Below are positions 23,968-36,422 of a DNA stretch of 64,000 nt, piece after piece. Position 1 is the first letter of the stretch. The number at the start of each line of letters is the position of its first letter. A program made the position numbers and the translations under genes. The stretch comes from Pelagibacteraceae bacterium AG-313-A04 (GTDB taxonomy: Bacteria; Pseudomonadota; Alphaproteobacteria; Pelagibacterales; Pelagibacteraceae). Location: the NCBI GenBank assembly GCA_003284275.1, contig QBVU01000002.1:1-64000 (forward strand). Reading direction: 5' to 3'. A model generated the notes under the pieces. That model was not told the origin of the DNA and ran no database searches. It saw only the letters and a program-made list of their open reading frames with translations.

Positions 23968-26118
23968 ATGAAAAAAAAAATTATCAGTTTTTTAAAGAAA
24001 ATAATTATTATTTTTAAAATTAATATTTTAATTTTTGCTTCTTATACTTCTTCAGTAAATGCAGCTGTTCCAGTTTTCGTTGATACTTTTGATGTATCAA
24101 ATGAAACCACTACGCCTGGTCAGTTAGTTTTTAACAGCGATGGAACAAAAATGTTTCTGACCGGATATAATGACAAAGAAGTTCATGAGTATGCATTATC
24201 AACGGCGTATGATGTTTCAACAGCTTCGATTACCACGAGTTTCAGCGTAGCGGCAAAGGAGATAGCTCTTAATGCTGTTAACTTTAACCCTGATGGAACA
24301 AAAATGTTTATAGTAGGTTCACACAATGACAAAATTCACCAATACAGTCTTTCAACAGGTTTCGATTTAACATCAACAGTAACCTTTGTTAAATCTAGCG
24401 CAGCGGTAACCACTCAAGAAGGAAATCCCGAAGTAATTTTGTTTAATGATGATGGTACAAAAATTTATATAACTGGAAGAGTTTCTGATGCTGTTCATGA
24501 GTACGATTTAGGATCTGCGTACGATGTAGGATCGTTAACACTGGTGACGAGTTTTTCAATGAGTAGTGAGACAGACATTACTGAAGGAATGTCTTTTAAT
24601 GATGACGGAACGAAATTATTTATGAATGATTTACAATTTGATAAAGTTTTCCAATATTCTTTATCAACAGCTTATTCATTTCAATCTACAGTAACGCTAG
24701 AAGGTAGTTTTAGTATAGCGGCTCAAGAAAGTCATTCACAGTACGTAGCGTTCAACAATGATGGAACTAAGATGTATATTGTTGGGAATAACGGAGATGA
24801 TATTACTGAATATTCGCTGAGTTGTGCTTTTCATATATTAACTACGGCATGTAGTTCTTCTAGTTCTTCCTCATCAAGTTCATCAACTTCTGATCCTACA
24901 TCTGATAGTGATGTAATCGGATCTATAAAAACTAGCGCTAAATTATCAAAGAATGTCATTACTCATTCTATTAATTCAATTTCTAATCGACTTAATTTTA
25001 TTAAAAATAATAGATCTAATAAAAATTTATCTAATCAAAATATTAATTTAGATTTTGGAAATCCTATATTTACATCTATGTATGAAGCATCATCAATCTC
25101 AAAAAAATTAAATCAATCTCCTTTAAAAAATAAGTTACCAGAAGGTTGGTCAATGTGGAATGAAGGAACAATTAGTCTAAGTAAAATATTAGATGATAGT
25201 ACAAAAAAAGATATTTTATCAAATAACCTTACTATTGGGTTTGATAAAAAGATAAACGAGAACGAGATAAAAGGATTTGCTTTTCAAGTGGGTTATAGCG
25301 ATATAGAAGTTGGAAAAAACGGCACTGGATCTGACAGTTTAAATTACAACTTTTCAATTTATAGAACTAGACCATTAGAGAACAATAACTATATTGAGAG
25401 TCTTTTTGGTATTGGATTAATTAAAAATGATCTAACAAGAGTAGATGGAAGCAATGTTCTTTCGGGAAATAGAAATGATAAGCAATTATTTGGATCATTT
25501 AAATTAAATAAACCAATTAAAAAAAATAAGTTTACTATCACACCTTCAGCTAAAATAGACTTTGGTTATACATTTTTGGATAGCTTTACTGAGCAAGGCA
25601 CTGATGCTTTGAAGTATTCTAGCCAAGAAATAGAAACTGGTATAGCTTCATTAGGCTTAAAATTTGATGGGTTGACTAATTTCAGCAATAGCAAAATCAA
25701 ACCTTTTGGATCTTTAGCGTATGGATATGATTTTACAGATATATCATCAGCAAGATTGAGTTACATTAACGATACAGGTAATACTTATTCCTATAATCAA
25801 AATGATAATAAAAATCATGTATTAACTTCTAAATTAGGTTTTGACTATACTTTTAAAGATAACCTAAATATTTTTAGTAATTATAATAGAACGCAAAGAA
25901 GTTCTTCAAATCATACAGACTCCATTGATCTTTCGCTTAACTTTAAGTCAAAACGAGAGACAGAATACGCAATGTCACTTGGTGGATCTGAAGACCTGTC
26001 TGCTGGATTTAATCTTACAAAAGATTTAAACGGATTTGATCTCAAATTTGATGTAAATCAATCTTTTCAAGATACTTCTGATAAAAACGCCCAAGTTTCT
26101 TTATCTACTAAATTTTAA
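23968..26118 (+). CDS. Secreted beta-propeller-like repeat protein with C-terminal outer-membrane beta-barrel
   Basis: The 716-aa protein has a signal peptide (cut near TSSVNAAVPVF), then five repeats of about 52 residues whose core is F-x2-DGTKM-F-x-G...EYSLSTAYD (DGT at residues 58, 109, 162, 213, 265). A poly-serine linker (296-306) follows, then about 400 residues ending in alternating hydrophobic/polar strands and a terminal phenylalanine (SLSTKF), as in outer-membrane barrels. The layout is that of an autotransporter-like surface protein with a propeller passenger. The passenger DNA looks less A/T-biased than the barrel DNA, which hints at a separate origin. Function unknown; adhesion or surface variation are possibilities. 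Confidence 0.75.
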   Translation: MKKKIISFLKKIIIIFKINILIFASYTSSVNAAVPVFVDTFDVSNETTTPGQLVFNSDGTKMFLTGYNDKEVHEYALSTAYDVSTASITTSFSVAAKEIALNAVNFNPDGTKMFIVGSHNDKIHQYSLSTGFDLTSTVTFVKSSAAVTTQEGNPEVILFNDDGTKIYITGRVSDAVHEYDLGSAYDVGSLTLVTSFSMSSETDITEGMSFNDDGTKLFMNDLQFDKVFQYSLSTAYSFQSTVTLEGSFSIAAQESHSQYVAFNNDGTKMYIVGNNGDDITEYSLSCAFHILTTACSSSSSSSSSSSTSDPTSDSDVIGSIKTSAKLSKNVITHSINSISNRLNFIKNNRSNKNLSNQNINLDFGNPIFTSMYEASSISKKLNQSPLKNKLPEGWSMWNEGTISLSKILDDSTKKDILSNNLTIGFDKKINENEIKGFAFQVGYSDIEVGKNGTGSDSLNYNFSIYRTRPLENNNYIESLFGIGLIKNDLTRVDGSNVLSGNRNDKQLFGSFKLNKPIKKNKFTITPSAKIDFGYTFLDSFTEQGTDALKYSSQEIETGIASLGLKFDGLTNFSNSKIKPFGSLAYGYDFTDISSARLSYINDTGNTYSYNQNDNKNHVLTSKLGFDYTFKDNLNIFSNYNRTQRSSSNHTDSIDLSLNFKSKRETEYAMSLGGSEDLSAGFNLTKDLNGFDLKFDVNQSFQDTSDKNAQVSLSTKF

Positions 26119-26426
26119 ACCGGGTAACTAAATTCTGGATTTACTATAAAATTCAATAAATGAGCCGTAAAACTATTTAATAATAAGAATATACCAAACG
26201 CGTTAAGGTAAAGGATAAAAACTAAGAAATTTCTTGCTCTTTTTTTAGCTAAAAGATTTTTATTTTCGGGCACCCAATCTTTGTTTGGAGATTTAAAATC
26301 ATATGAAAACATCCAATAAGTTATATCGCTTTCATTAGGGTCACCGGTTCTAATTTTTTTAATATATGAAGCTAGGCTTTTAAATGTAAAAAGAAAAACT
26401 ATTAATAAGACTGAAATAATTAACAT
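26115..26426 (-). CDS. Small two-helix membrane protein, unknown function
   Basis: The 103-aa product has a hydrophobic segment at each end (LIISVLLIVFLFTF and FLVFILYLNAFGIFLLL) around a polar loop containing DITYWMFSYDFKSPNKDW and a basic KNLLAKKRARN. It starts immediately at the ratA stop (one shared base) and so belongs to the lipA-ratA operon. The stop overlaps the end of the convergent repeat-protein gene by 4 bases. I do not recognise the family. Confidence 0.65.
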   Translation of the reverse strand: MLIISVLLIVFLFTFKSLASYIKKIRTGDPNESDITYWMFSYDFKSPNKDWVPENKNLLAKKRARNFLVFILYLNAFGIFLLLNSFTAHLLNFIVNPEFSYPV

Positions 26427-26869
26427 TATTTATATAATTTTATCGCTCGTTCTTCGAAAGCTTTAGCAATTTTATTTAAACCAAGCTCAAAAGACTTTTT
26501 CATAATACCATTTAATATTGGATTTTTTAATTCAAAATCAATAAAAAATTCTAATTGTGTATTGTTATTTATTTCTTTGAAATGCCATTCGTTTTTTAAG
26601 TGTTTTAAAGGACCATCTAAATTTGTGACAATAATTTTATCAGTTCCCTTGTGGTAAGAGACATGGCTTGAAAAAGTTTCATTTAAAATACTTTTACCAA
26701 CTTTTAAATCTCCATTAAAAGTAATTAAATCTGAACTTTCATTCTTATCTAAAATCTTACCTTCTATGCACCAAGGAACAAATTCAGGATATTTTTCAAT
26801 ATCAAGAACCATTTCAATAAGTTGATCTTTTTTACAAGGAATAATTTTTTTTAATGTTGCGGATGACAT
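26426..26869 (-). CDS. ratA: RatA/Coq10-like START-domain protein
   Basis: The 147-aa protein matches the polyketide-cyclase/START-like RatA and Coq10 family: the N-terminal [28 protein letters not shown] and the C-terminal amphipathic helix [14 protein letters not shown]. Alphaproteobacterial members are thought to bind ubiquinone or lipid and help respiration; the E. coli homologue was described as a ribosome-association toxin. The start overlaps the lipA end by 19 bases, a pairing common in alphaproteobacteria. Confidence 0.85.
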   Translation of the reverse strand: MSSATLKKIIPCKKDQLIEMVLDIEKYPEFVPWCIEGKILDKNESSDLITFNGDLKVGKSILNETFSSHVSYHKGTDKIIVTNLDGPLKHLKNEWHFKEINNNTQLEFFIDFELKNPILNGIMKKSFELGLNKIAKAFEERAIKLYK

Positions 26870-27795
26870 TCAAGCTTTTTATTTCTTGCGTCCTGCAATT
26901 TTTTAAAATCTTCATCAGCATGATAAGATGATCTTGTTAAAGGCGATGAAGAAACAAGTAAGAAACCTTTTGTTTTTGCGAGAGTCTCGAATTCTTTGAA
27001 TTCATCTGGATGATAGTATCGATTAAGAGGATAATGTTTTGCTGATGGTTGAAGATATTGTCCTATTGTTATAAAATCAACATCAGCTGATCTTAGGTCG
27101 TCCATAACTTGCGTCACTTCATCTTTTGTTTCCCCTAAGCCAACCATTATTCCTGACTTTGTAAAAACTTTTTTGTTAAATTTTTTTGCGTTTTTAAGTA
27201 ACTCCAAAGAAGCAAAATATCGTGCGCCGGGCCTTACCTTTACATAAAGTCTTGGAACTGTTTCGATGTTATGGTTGAAAACATCTAAATCTGCTTTTAA
27301 AACTTTTTTATATGCTTCTCCTTTTCTAAGAAAATCCGGTGTTAAAACTTCTATTGAAGTATTTGGATTTTTTTCTCTTGTCGCTTTAACCACCTTATAA
27401 AAATGTTCAGATCCGCCGTCATCAAGATCATCTCTATCTACCGAGGTGATAACAACATGTTTTAAATTCAAATTTTTTACTGCATTAGAAATTTTTACAG
27501 GCTCGAAAATATCTAATGCTGATGGTTTGCCGGTCTTGACATCACAGAATGCACAAGCTCTAGTACAAGTATCTCCCATTATCATGAAAGTTGCATGTTT
27601 TTTACTCCAGCATTCAGTAATATTTGGACAATTGGCCTCCTGGCAAACAGTTACTAAATTGTTTTGATTTACCACTTGTTTAGTTTGGAAGAATACTTGT
27701 GAGTCTACAATTTTAGATCTTATCCACTCAGGTTTTTTTTTTATTGGATTAATAGGTTTATTAACTTTTTCTGGATGTCTTACTTTTTCGTTCAT
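26851..27795 (-). CDS. lipA: Lipoyl synthase
   Basis: The 314-aa radical-SAM enzyme has the auxiliary-cluster cysteines in [12 protein letters not shown] and the SAM-cluster motif [24 protein letters not shown] and [14 protein letters not shown] are further family hallmarks, and the C-terminal serine that ligates the auxiliary cluster is in [12 protein letters not shown]. It inserts sulfur into octanoyl groups to make the lipoyl cofactor of 2-oxoacid dehydrogenases. It overlaps the ftsB stop by 4 bases and ratA by 19. Confidence 0.96.
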   Translation of the reverse strand: MNEKVRHPEKVNKPINPIKKKPEWIRSKIVDSQVFFQTKQVVNQNNLVTVCQEANCPNITECWSKKHATFMIMGDTCTRACAFCDVKTGKPSALDIFEPVKISNAVKNLNLKHVVITSVDRDDLDDGGSEHFYKVVKATREKNPNTSIEVLTPDFLRKGEAYKKVLKADLDVFNHNIETVPRLYVKVRPGARYFASLELLKNAKKFNKKVFTKSGIMVGLGETKDEVTQVMDDLRSADVDFITIGQYLQPSAKHYPLNRYYHPDEFKEFETLAKTKGFLLVSSSPLTRSSYHADEDFKKLQDARNKKLECHPQH

Positions 27796-28085
27796 CTTAA
27801 TCTTATTATTATCTCATCTTGTTTAACGAAATTAAATTTTTCTCTATAAAGAATTTCTAAATAATCTGGATCATTATTTTTAATAAGTGAAATTTTATGA
27901 TCTAAGTTTTTTAAATCTTTTGTCAATCTTTCGTCTTTTTCTAATAATTCTCTATAAGTTTTTTTTTTGTCAATGTAAGAGATTAATCCTCTATCTCCTC
28001 CAACAAGATTAATTGCAATATACAGAGTAAAAAAAATATTAAACAGTAAAAATTTTTTATTTTTTAAACCTTCAAATAACTTCAT
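27792..28085 (-). CDS. ftsB: Cell-division protein FtsB/DivIC family
   Basis: The 97-aa protein has one N-terminal transmembrane helix ([19 protein letters not shown]) and a coiled coil rich in leucine and charged residues ([23 protein letters not shown]), ending with [13 protein letters not shown]. This is the FtsB/DivIC layout, and the place directly after eno is where the gene sits in most proteobacteria. It would bridge FtsL and FtsQ in the divisome. Confidence 0.85.
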   Translation of the reverse strand: MKLFEGLKNKKFLLFNIFFTLYIAINLVGGDRGLISYIDKKKTYRELLEKDERLTKDLKNLDHKISLIKNNDPDYLEILYREKFNFVKQDEIIIRLR

Positions 28086-28088
28086 TAA

Positions 28089-29345
28089 TTAGACTTTAGC
28101 CATTTTGGCTTGATTGCCAAGTTCTTCTTCGACGCGCAATAATCTATTGTATTTTGCTACTCTTTCAGACCTTGCCAGCGACCCAGTTTTAATTTGAGAA
28201 GACATTGTAGCTACAGCCAAATCAGCAATAAATGTATCTTCGGTATCCCCTGATCTGTGAGAAATAATTGTGTTGAAATTCGCTTTTTTTGCCATTGAAA
28301 TTACTTCAAGTGTCTCTGTTAAAGTTCCAATTTGATTAGGTTTAACTAAAATACTGTTGGCTGATTGTTGTTCAATGCCTTTTTTTAAGCGCTTTGTGTT
28401 GGTAACAAATAAATCATCACCCACTAATTGAATATTTTTACCAATCGCATCTGTGATTTTTTTCCAAGAGCTCCAATCTTCTTCCGCAAAGGGATCCTCG
28501 ATAGATTTAATGGGATAATTTGAAGTTAATTTTTGGTAATATTTGATAACATCGTTAACAGAAGTATAATTTTTTGATTGTATTGAATATTCTCCTTTAT
28601 CATTCATTAATTCATTTGCAGCTACATCTAAGCAAATTACAACATCGCTTTCTGGTTTTAATTTAGATTTTTCAATCGCTTCAACAATTAAATCCAAAGC
28701 CTCTTCATTAGTATTTATTGACGGAGCAAATCCTCCTTCATCACCAACATTGGTGAACATTTTTTTTGATTTTAATATTTTTTTTAAATTATTAATTACC
28801 AAAAAACATTTTTCTACAGCATCCATAAAATTCTTAGCCGAATCTGGTCTAATCATAAATTCTTGGATATTTAAATCATTGTCCGCGTGCGCTCCTCCAT
28901 TGATAATATTCATTAAAGGTAAAGGTAAAGAATAAGATTTTCCTAAATGTTTAAATAAAGATTTTTTATTTGATAGTGCAGAACATTTTGCATTAGCTAA
29001 AGAAACTGCTAGCGTAGCATTAGCACCGAGATTAGTTTTATTTTCACTTCCGTCTAGATCTAATAAAGTTTTATCGATTGATTCTTGTTGATCCGCATCA
29101 AGTCCAATAAGTTTTGAGGAGATCTTATTATTTATATTTTCTACTGCAATATTCACACTTTTTCCTAAGAATTTATTATTATCTTTATCTCTCAATTCGT
29201 GAGCTTCGAATGAACCTGTTGAGGCGCCCGAAGGAGAAATAGAGGTGGCAGAAATGTTATTTTCCAAAAAAACTTCTGCTTCAACAGTTGGATTTCCTCG
29301 GCTATCAAAAACTTGACGACCTTTAACATTTATAATTTTCGCCAT
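28089..29345 (-). CDS. eno: Enolase
   Basis: The 418-aa protein has INVKGRQVFDSRGNPTVEAEV, SPSGASTGSFEAHELRD, NIINGGAHADNDLNIQEFMI, VGDEGGFAPSI (catalytic Glu), IEDPFAEEDW and ILVKPNQIGTLTE with SHRSGDTEDTFIADLAV. It converts 2-phosphoglycerate to phosphoenolpyruvate, feeding the pyk product encoded at 4.8 kb. It lies 3 bases after kdsA and 3 bases before ftsB. Confidence 0.97.
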   Translation of the reverse strand: MAKIINVKGRQVFDSRGNPTVEAEVFLENNISATSISPSGASTGSFEAHELRDKDNNKFLGKSVNIAVENINNKISSKLIGLDADQQESIDKTLLDLDGSENKTNLGANATLAVSLANAKCSALSNKKSLFKHLGKSYSLPLPLMNIINGGAHADNDLNIQEFMIRPDSAKNFMDAVEKCFLVINNLKKILKSKKMFTNVGDEGGFAPSINTNEEALDLIVEAIEKSKLKPESDVVICLDVAANELMNDKGEYSIQSKNYTSVNDVIKYYQKLTSNYPIKSIEDPFAEEDWSSWKKITDAIGKNIQLVGDDLFVTNTKRLKKGIEQQSANSILVKPNQIGTLTETLEVISMAKKANFNTIISHRSGDTEDTFIADLAVATMSSQIKTGSLARSERVAKYNRLLRVEEELGNQAKMAKV

Positions 29346-29348
29346 TTT

Positions 29349-31798
<2,450 letters not shown>

Positions 31799-31833
31799 TT
31801 ATACTTTATATTATCTCAAATACAAAGTCTTAA

Positions 31834-32133
31834 TTACTTAGATTGAGGTATTTGTGGAAGGTTTGAATTTTCTTCCTCCTCTTTTTCGAGAACTGATTGT
31901 GTTTCACGAAACTCATCTCGTGAAATAGCAACTATAGCAATACTACAAATTATAAATAGTGCCGCTACAATTGAGGTTAATTTTGTTAAAAATGTTCCAA
32001 CTGATCTTGTTGACGTGAAATTATCCTGTGAAACACCTAAACCTAAAGCGCCTCCTTCAGATCTTTGAAGTAAAATTATTATCACTAAAATTACAGCTAG
32101 GACAATGTTAACAAAGATGAGTAAACTTTCCAT
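31834..32133 (-). CDS. secG: Preprotein translocase subunit SecG
   Basis: The 99-aa protein has two transmembrane helices (FVNIVLAVILVIIILLQ and LTSIVAALFIICSIAIVAI) joined by the family loop QRSEGGALGLGVSQDN. The tail is polar and acidic. It belongs to the SecYEG channel. It lies 5 bases after tpiA, the usual proteobacterial neighbour. Confidence 0.92.
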   Translation of the reverse strand: MESLLIFVNIVLAVILVIIILLQRSEGGALGLGVSQDNFTSTRSVGTFLTKLTSIVAALFIICSIAIVAISRDEFRETQSVLEKEEEENSNLPQIPQSK

Positions 32134-32138
32134 GATGT

Positions 32139-32882
32139 TTATCTATAGTAATTCTTTATTATATCAATAAATTTTTTAGAAGATTTTGAGGCCCCTCCTA
32201 TTAAAAAACCATCTATTTCTCTTATTTCTTTAAACATTTCAACATTGGTGCCGTCTACTGAACCGCCATAGAGCACTGCTGGACTATTTTTTTTAAATAT
32301 TCCTTTTAAAACTTTTTTAATATGAATTGTAATTTTTTTTAATTCATTTGCAGATGGAATTTTTCCTGTTCCAATCGACCAGATAGGCTCATAAGCAATA
32401 ATTATATCATTTTTTTTAAATTTTTTTTCCATTGCCTTTGTCAATTGCCTTTTTAAAACACTTAATGTTTTTTTATTTTTTTTTTCTGTTTTATTTTCAC
32501 CAATACAAAAAACTACCTTCAAATTATTTTTTAGAGCGTATCTAACTTTATCTTTCAGCATTTCATCTGTATCGCCCTCGCCTCTATTATCTGAGTGTCC
32601 TACTAAAGTGTATTTAGCGCCCACACTTTTAAGCATATAAGAGCTAATAGCTGCAGTATTTGATGAGAATTGATCTTTCTGAAAACAATTTTGAGCACCT
32701 ATCGAAATTTTCTTATTTTTGAAGTGGTTAGAATAACTCTCAATTAGAGTATACGGAGGGGTAATTACTACTTTGTATTTATTTCTATTTTTGTCCTTAG
32801 AATAGTACGAATTAATTTTATTGAGAATACTGACCGATTTTGGCACACCAAACATTTTCCAATTACCAATAAAATATCTCAT
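32139..32882 (-). CDS. tpiA: Triosephosphate isomerase
   Basis: The 247-aa barrel enzyme starts FIGNWKMFG and has ISIGAQNC, VGHSDNRGEGDT (catalytic His; the usual GHSERR reads GHSDNR), AYEPIWSIGTGKIPS (catalytic Glu) and VLYGGSVDGTNV with FLIGGAS. It interconverts DHAP and glyceraldehyde-3-phosphate, linking the glycerol pathway at 7-16 kb to gap. It is divergent from the PpiD-like gene across 63 bases. Confidence 0.95.
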   Translation of the reverse strand: MRYFIGNWKMFGVPKSVSILNKINSYYSKDKNRNKYKVVITPPYTLIESYSNHFKNKKISIGAQNCFQKDQFSSNTAAISSYMLKSVGAKYTLVGHSDNRGEGDTDEMLKDKVRYALKNNLKVVFCIGENKTEKKNKKTLSVLKRQLTKAMEKKFKKNDIIIAYEPIWSIGTGKIPSANELKKITIHIKKVLKGIFKKNSPAVLYGGSVDGTNVEMFKEIREIDGFLIGGASKSSKKFIDIIKNYYR

Positions 32883-32945
32883 AATTTGCCTTAATTTAAA
32901 ATTTAATCTATAGGTGTATAATTTTGAACTTAATAAATTAATATA

Positions 32946-34400
32946 ATGACAACATCAATAGGTAAATTATCAAAATCCTTTTTTCTTAAACTCCTAGTAG
33001 GAATAATCATACTGCCTTTCGTATTCTGGGGAATGGGAGATGTTTTTAGAGGTGGAAATCAAAACGTTGTTGCAACTGTGGACTCTAATAAAATTAGTAC
33101 ACAGGAATTTGTGAATTATATCAATCGACTTAATTTGAATGAACAACAGAGGAAAAATTTATCTAAAACTGATCTTGTTGAACAAATTTTGTCTGATTAT
33201 ATTGGGAAGAAGGTGATGTCATTAGAAATAGAAAAACTTGGCATCGTAGTAAACGATAATGCTTTAAGGGATATAATTAAAAATGATAAATCTTTTTTTA
33301 AAGATAATAAATTTTCAAGAACTGAGTATGAAAAATTTTTAATCAAAAGTGGAATAACGGCTCCTCAATTTGAGTCAAATGTAATTGAGCAAGAAAAAAG
33401 GAAACAATTTTTAAGTTCTTTAGCAGGTGGAATAGTTATCCCTGAAATTTTAATTGAAAAGGAGTTTAGAAAAGAAAATCAAACAAAAACAGTACAATAT
33501 ATAGATTTAGAAAAATATCACTCAAAAAATAAACCTTCGCAAGAAAGTATAAAGGAGCTTTACGAAAAAAATAAAGAAGTTTTTTTTACCGAAGTTAAAT
33601 CAATAAGGTATGCAGAAATTAAGCCTGAATTTATAAGTGGAGGTACAGAGTATAATGAAAATTTTTTTAAACAATTAGATATGATAGAAAATAAAGTTTT
33701 AGACGGACAATCTTTCGAAGAGACAGTAAAAGCAAATAATTTAAAAACTTTAGAATTTAGTAAAATAAATCGTAAAAAAGAAAATGAAGCAAAGAGTAAG
33801 ATAAATTTACCTGATAATCTTTTTAAGAAGATATACAATTTAAAAGCACCTCTGTCTCCTGAGATTATTAATATTGAGAGCAAATATTATTTAGCAGAAG
33901 TTATAGAAGAAGAAAAAAAGAATAGGCCGATAAGTGATCCTGAAGTTTTAGAGGCACTTAACGCTCAATTAAATTTTAAAAAAAAAATTGAAAACAACAC
34001 ATCTTTAGCTAAAGATATAAGCTTAGGTGCTTTTGACGGTGATAATTTTAAAAAATTTGCTGACAAAAATGGCTTATTAGTAAAAGATTATAAAATCTCA
34101 AATTTAAAACAAAATGATGTTTTTGATGAAGGTCTAATAAAAAGAATTTTTTTAACTAAAGATGGAAATATTAATCTAATTACAAATAGCACGTTCACAA
34201 AAAGTTTTTTATTATCAACTAAAAAAACTGAATATAAAAAACTAGATAAAAAAAGTAATGAATTTGAGAAATACGAAGCTAAGGCACGTTTAAACTTAAT
34301 TAACAAAATCTATCAATCATATGATGAAAATGCTAATCAAAAGTATAAAGTTGAGATTAATCAAAGAACTATAGATCGTGTCAAGAATTCATTTCAATGA
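32946..34400 (+). CDS. PpiD/SurA-type periplasmic peptidyl-prolyl isomerase-like chaperone
   Basis: The 484-aa protein has a single N-terminal transmembrane anchor (FLKLLVGIIILPFVFWGMGDVF) followed by VVATVDSNKISTQEFVNYIN, the start of the SurA-N chaperone domain, and long amphipathic helices. A parvulin-like region would fall around residues 240-330, but I cannot see a convincing catalytic motif, so it may act only as a chaperone. This gene before trpE and after tpiA/secG is a typical alphaproteobacterial arrangement. The stop overlaps trpE by 4 bases. Confidence 0.82.
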   Translation: MTTSIGKLSKSFFLKLLVGIIILPFVFWGMGDVFRGGNQNVVATVDSNKISTQEFVNYINRLNLNEQQRKNLSKTDLVEQILSDYIGKKVMSLEIEKLGIVVNDNALRDIIKNDKSFFKDNKFSRTEYEKFLIKSGITAPQFESNVIEQEKRKQFLSSLAGGIVIPEILIEKEFRKENQTKTVQYIDLEKYHSKNKPSQESIKELYEKNKEVFFTEVKSIRYAEIKPEFISGGTEYNENFFKQLDMIENKVLDGQSFEETVKANNLKTLEFSKINRKKENEAKSKINLPDNLFKKIYNLKAPLSPEIINIESKYYLAEVIEEEKKNRPISDPEVLEALNAQLNFKKKIENNTSLAKDISLGAFDGDNFKKFADKNGLLVKDYKISNLKQNDVFDEGLIKRIFLTKDGNINLITNSTFTKSFLLSTKKTEYKKLDKKSNEFEKYEAKARLNLINKIYQSYDENANQKYKVEINQRTIDRVKNSFQ

Positions 34401-35854
34401 AGTTGAACTTAAATTTTAAAGAATTTAAAAATATTCATTCTAAAAAAAAACATCAAATTTTATTTAGAGTGAAACCATGCAACCAATATTATAAAGTAGA
34501 AAACTTATTTAGATTTCTTTTAGCTGAAAAAAACAGCTTTATTTTTGAGTCTGTTGAAAAAGGAACCATTAAAGGTCGTTATACAATAATTGGTCTAAAT
34601 CCTGATAAAATATGGGATATTAATAAAAATGTAATTACACTTAATAGTTCGGGTAAAAAAACTAAAATAAAATCTGATCCATTAAAATATATTAATAAAC
34701 TTATTAAAGAATTTAAGATTAAAATTCCAAATCAATTACCTTCGATGTCTTCGATGCTTGTGGGATATTTTTCTTATGATGTTATTCGTTATATAGAGAA
34801 AATTCCTAATAATTGTAAAGATGATCTTAAAATTCCTGACGTTAGGCTATCTAGACCAAAAAATTTAATTATTTACGATAACGTTAAAAAAAAGATTTTT
34901 TATTTAGAAAATGTTTATGGAGATACAAAAATTAAAAATTATGAAGAGGAATACCATGCGATAAATAAGAGATTTAACTTGTATGAAGATTTTGAAAATA
35001 TTAAGCTTCCTGAACAATTTTCATTTAGACCTAACAAAAATTTAGTTAAATCAAATACTTCTAAAGAAAAATTTAAATCTCTTGTTAAAAAAGCAAAAAC
35101 TTACATTGAAAAAGGAGATATTTTTCAAGTTGTTTTAAGTCAACGTTTTGAAAGAAAAATAAATAAAACACCGATAGAGATTTATAATTATTTAAGAAAA
35201 TCTAACCCTTCACCTTTTATGTTCTACTTTAACTATAAGGATTTTAACATACTCGGTAGTAGCCCAGAAATATTGGTAAGACTTAGAAGAGGAGAAATAA
35301 CAATAAGGCCTATCGCTGGAACCAGACCAAGAGGAAAAAATAGCAAAGAAGATAAAAAATATGAATTAGATCTTATAAAAGATAAAAAAGAATTAGCAGA
35401 ACATTTGATGCTTTTAGATCTTGGAAGAAATGACGTTGGAAAAGTTTCTAAAGTAAATACGGTTAAAGTAACTGAAAAATTTAAAGTAGAGAGATACTCA
35501 CATGTAATGCATATTGTCTCAAATGTTATAGGTAAATTTAATAATAAATTCTCATTATTTGAAACTTTATTATCAGGATTTCCAGCAGGAACGGTCAGCG
35601 GTGCTCCAAAAATAAGGGCCATGGAAATCATTGATGAATTAGAGAAAACTAAAAGAAAACTGTATGCAGGAGGCATTGGTTATTTCACTCCAAACGGTGA
35701 ATTTGATACCTGCATTGCTTTAAGAACAGCTTTAATAAAAAATAAAAAATTTTATGTACAAGCTGGCGCAGGTGTAGTTGCGGATAGTAAACCTGAGAAA
35801 GAATATGCTGAAACAGTAAATAAAGCCAAAGCCTTAATGAGAGCGGTAGATTAA
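34397..35854 (+). CDS. trpE: Anthranilate synthase component I
   Basis: The 485-aa protein has an N-terminal regulatory part with FIFESVEKGTIKGRYTIIG, the position where tryptophan feedback (ESVE/S) acts, and the chorismate-binding domain with IFQVVLSQRFERK, FNILGSSPEILVR, RPIAGTRPRGK, LDLGRNDVGKVS, FPAGTVSGAPKIRAM and AGAGVVADSKPEKEY. It makes anthranilate from chorismate with TrpG. It shares one base with the trpG start. Confidence 0.96.
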   Translation: MKLNLNFKEFKNIHSKKKHQILFRVKPCNQYYKVENLFRFLLAEKNSFIFESVEKGTIKGRYTIIGLNPDKIWDINKNVITLNSSGKKTKIKSDPLKYINKLIKEFKIKIPNQLPSMSSMLVGYFSYDVIRYIEKIPNNCKDDLKIPDVRLSRPKNLIIYDNVKKKIFYLENVYGDTKIKNYEEEYHAINKRFNLYEDFENIKLPEQFSFRPNKNLVKSNTSKEKFKSLVKKAKTYIEKGDIFQVVLSQRFERKINKTPIEIYNYLRKSNPSPFMFYFNYKDFNILGSSPEILVRLRRGEITIRPIAGTRPRGKNSKEDKKYELDLIKDKKELAEHLMLLDLGRNDVGKVSKVNTVKVTEKFKVERYSHVMHIVSNVIGKFNNKFSLFETLLSGFPAGTVSGAPKIRAMEIIDELEKTKRKLYAGGIGYFTPNGEFDTCIALRTALIKNKKFYVQAGAGVVADSKPEKEYAETVNKAKALMRAVD

Positions 35855-36420
35855 TGAAAATATTACTAATAGATAACTACGATAGTTTTACTTACAACTT
35901 GTTTCACTACATCTCTAATTTTAAAAAAAATGTTGAAGTAGTTAGAAATGATAAGATTAATGGAAAAATAATATTAAGAAAAAAATATGATAAAATTGTT
36001 ATTTCACCTGGTCCAGGTAATCCTGATCAAGCTGGAAATTGTCTAAAGATAGTTAAAGAAGTTCATAAAAAAATACCTATTCTCGGAGTTTGTTTGGGTC
36101 ATCAGATTATTGGTCAGGTTTTTGGTGGGAAAATAATAAGAGCTAAAAATTTAATGCACGGAAAAACAAGTAAAATTAAACATCAAAAAATAGGTTTATT
36201 CAAAAATATTCAAAATAACTTTGAAGCAACAAGATATCATAGTTTAGTAGTTGACCGTAAAAAGTTCCCAAAAGACTTGATAATTACTGCTGAAACAAAG
36301 AATAAAACGGTTATGGGTTTAATGCATAAAAACTATAATATTCATGGGTTTCAGTTTCATCCTGAGAGCATAAGTACTAAAATGGGTATGAAATTAATTA
36401 AAAATTTCATTAATAATTAA
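35854..36420 (+). CDS. trpG: Anthranilate synthase component II (glutamine amidotransferase)
   Basis: The 188-aa class I amidotransferase begins ILLIDNYDSFTYNLFHY and has ISPGPGNPDQAG, the nucleophile motif ILGVCLGHQIIGQVFGG, TRYHSLVVD and GFQFHPESIST (catalytic His-Glu). It supplies ammonia to TrpE. The protein is not fused to TrpD, unlike in some bacteria. It lies between trpE (1-base overlap) and trpD (2-base gap). Confidence 0.95.
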   Translation: MKILLIDNYDSFTYNLFHYISNFKKNVEVVRNDKINGKIILRKKYDKIVISPGPGNPDQAGNCLKIVKEVHKKIPILGVCLGHQIIGQVFGGKIIRAKNLMHGKTSKIKHQKIGLFKNIQNNFEATRYHSLVVDRKKFPKDLIITAETKNKTVMGLMHKNYNIHGFQFHPESISTKMGMKLIKNFINN

Positions 36421-36422
36421 AT

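Noticed and set aside
35233-35676. 147-aa minus-strand ORF
   Set aside because: Antisense to conserved TrpE chorismate-binding motifs; a shadow.
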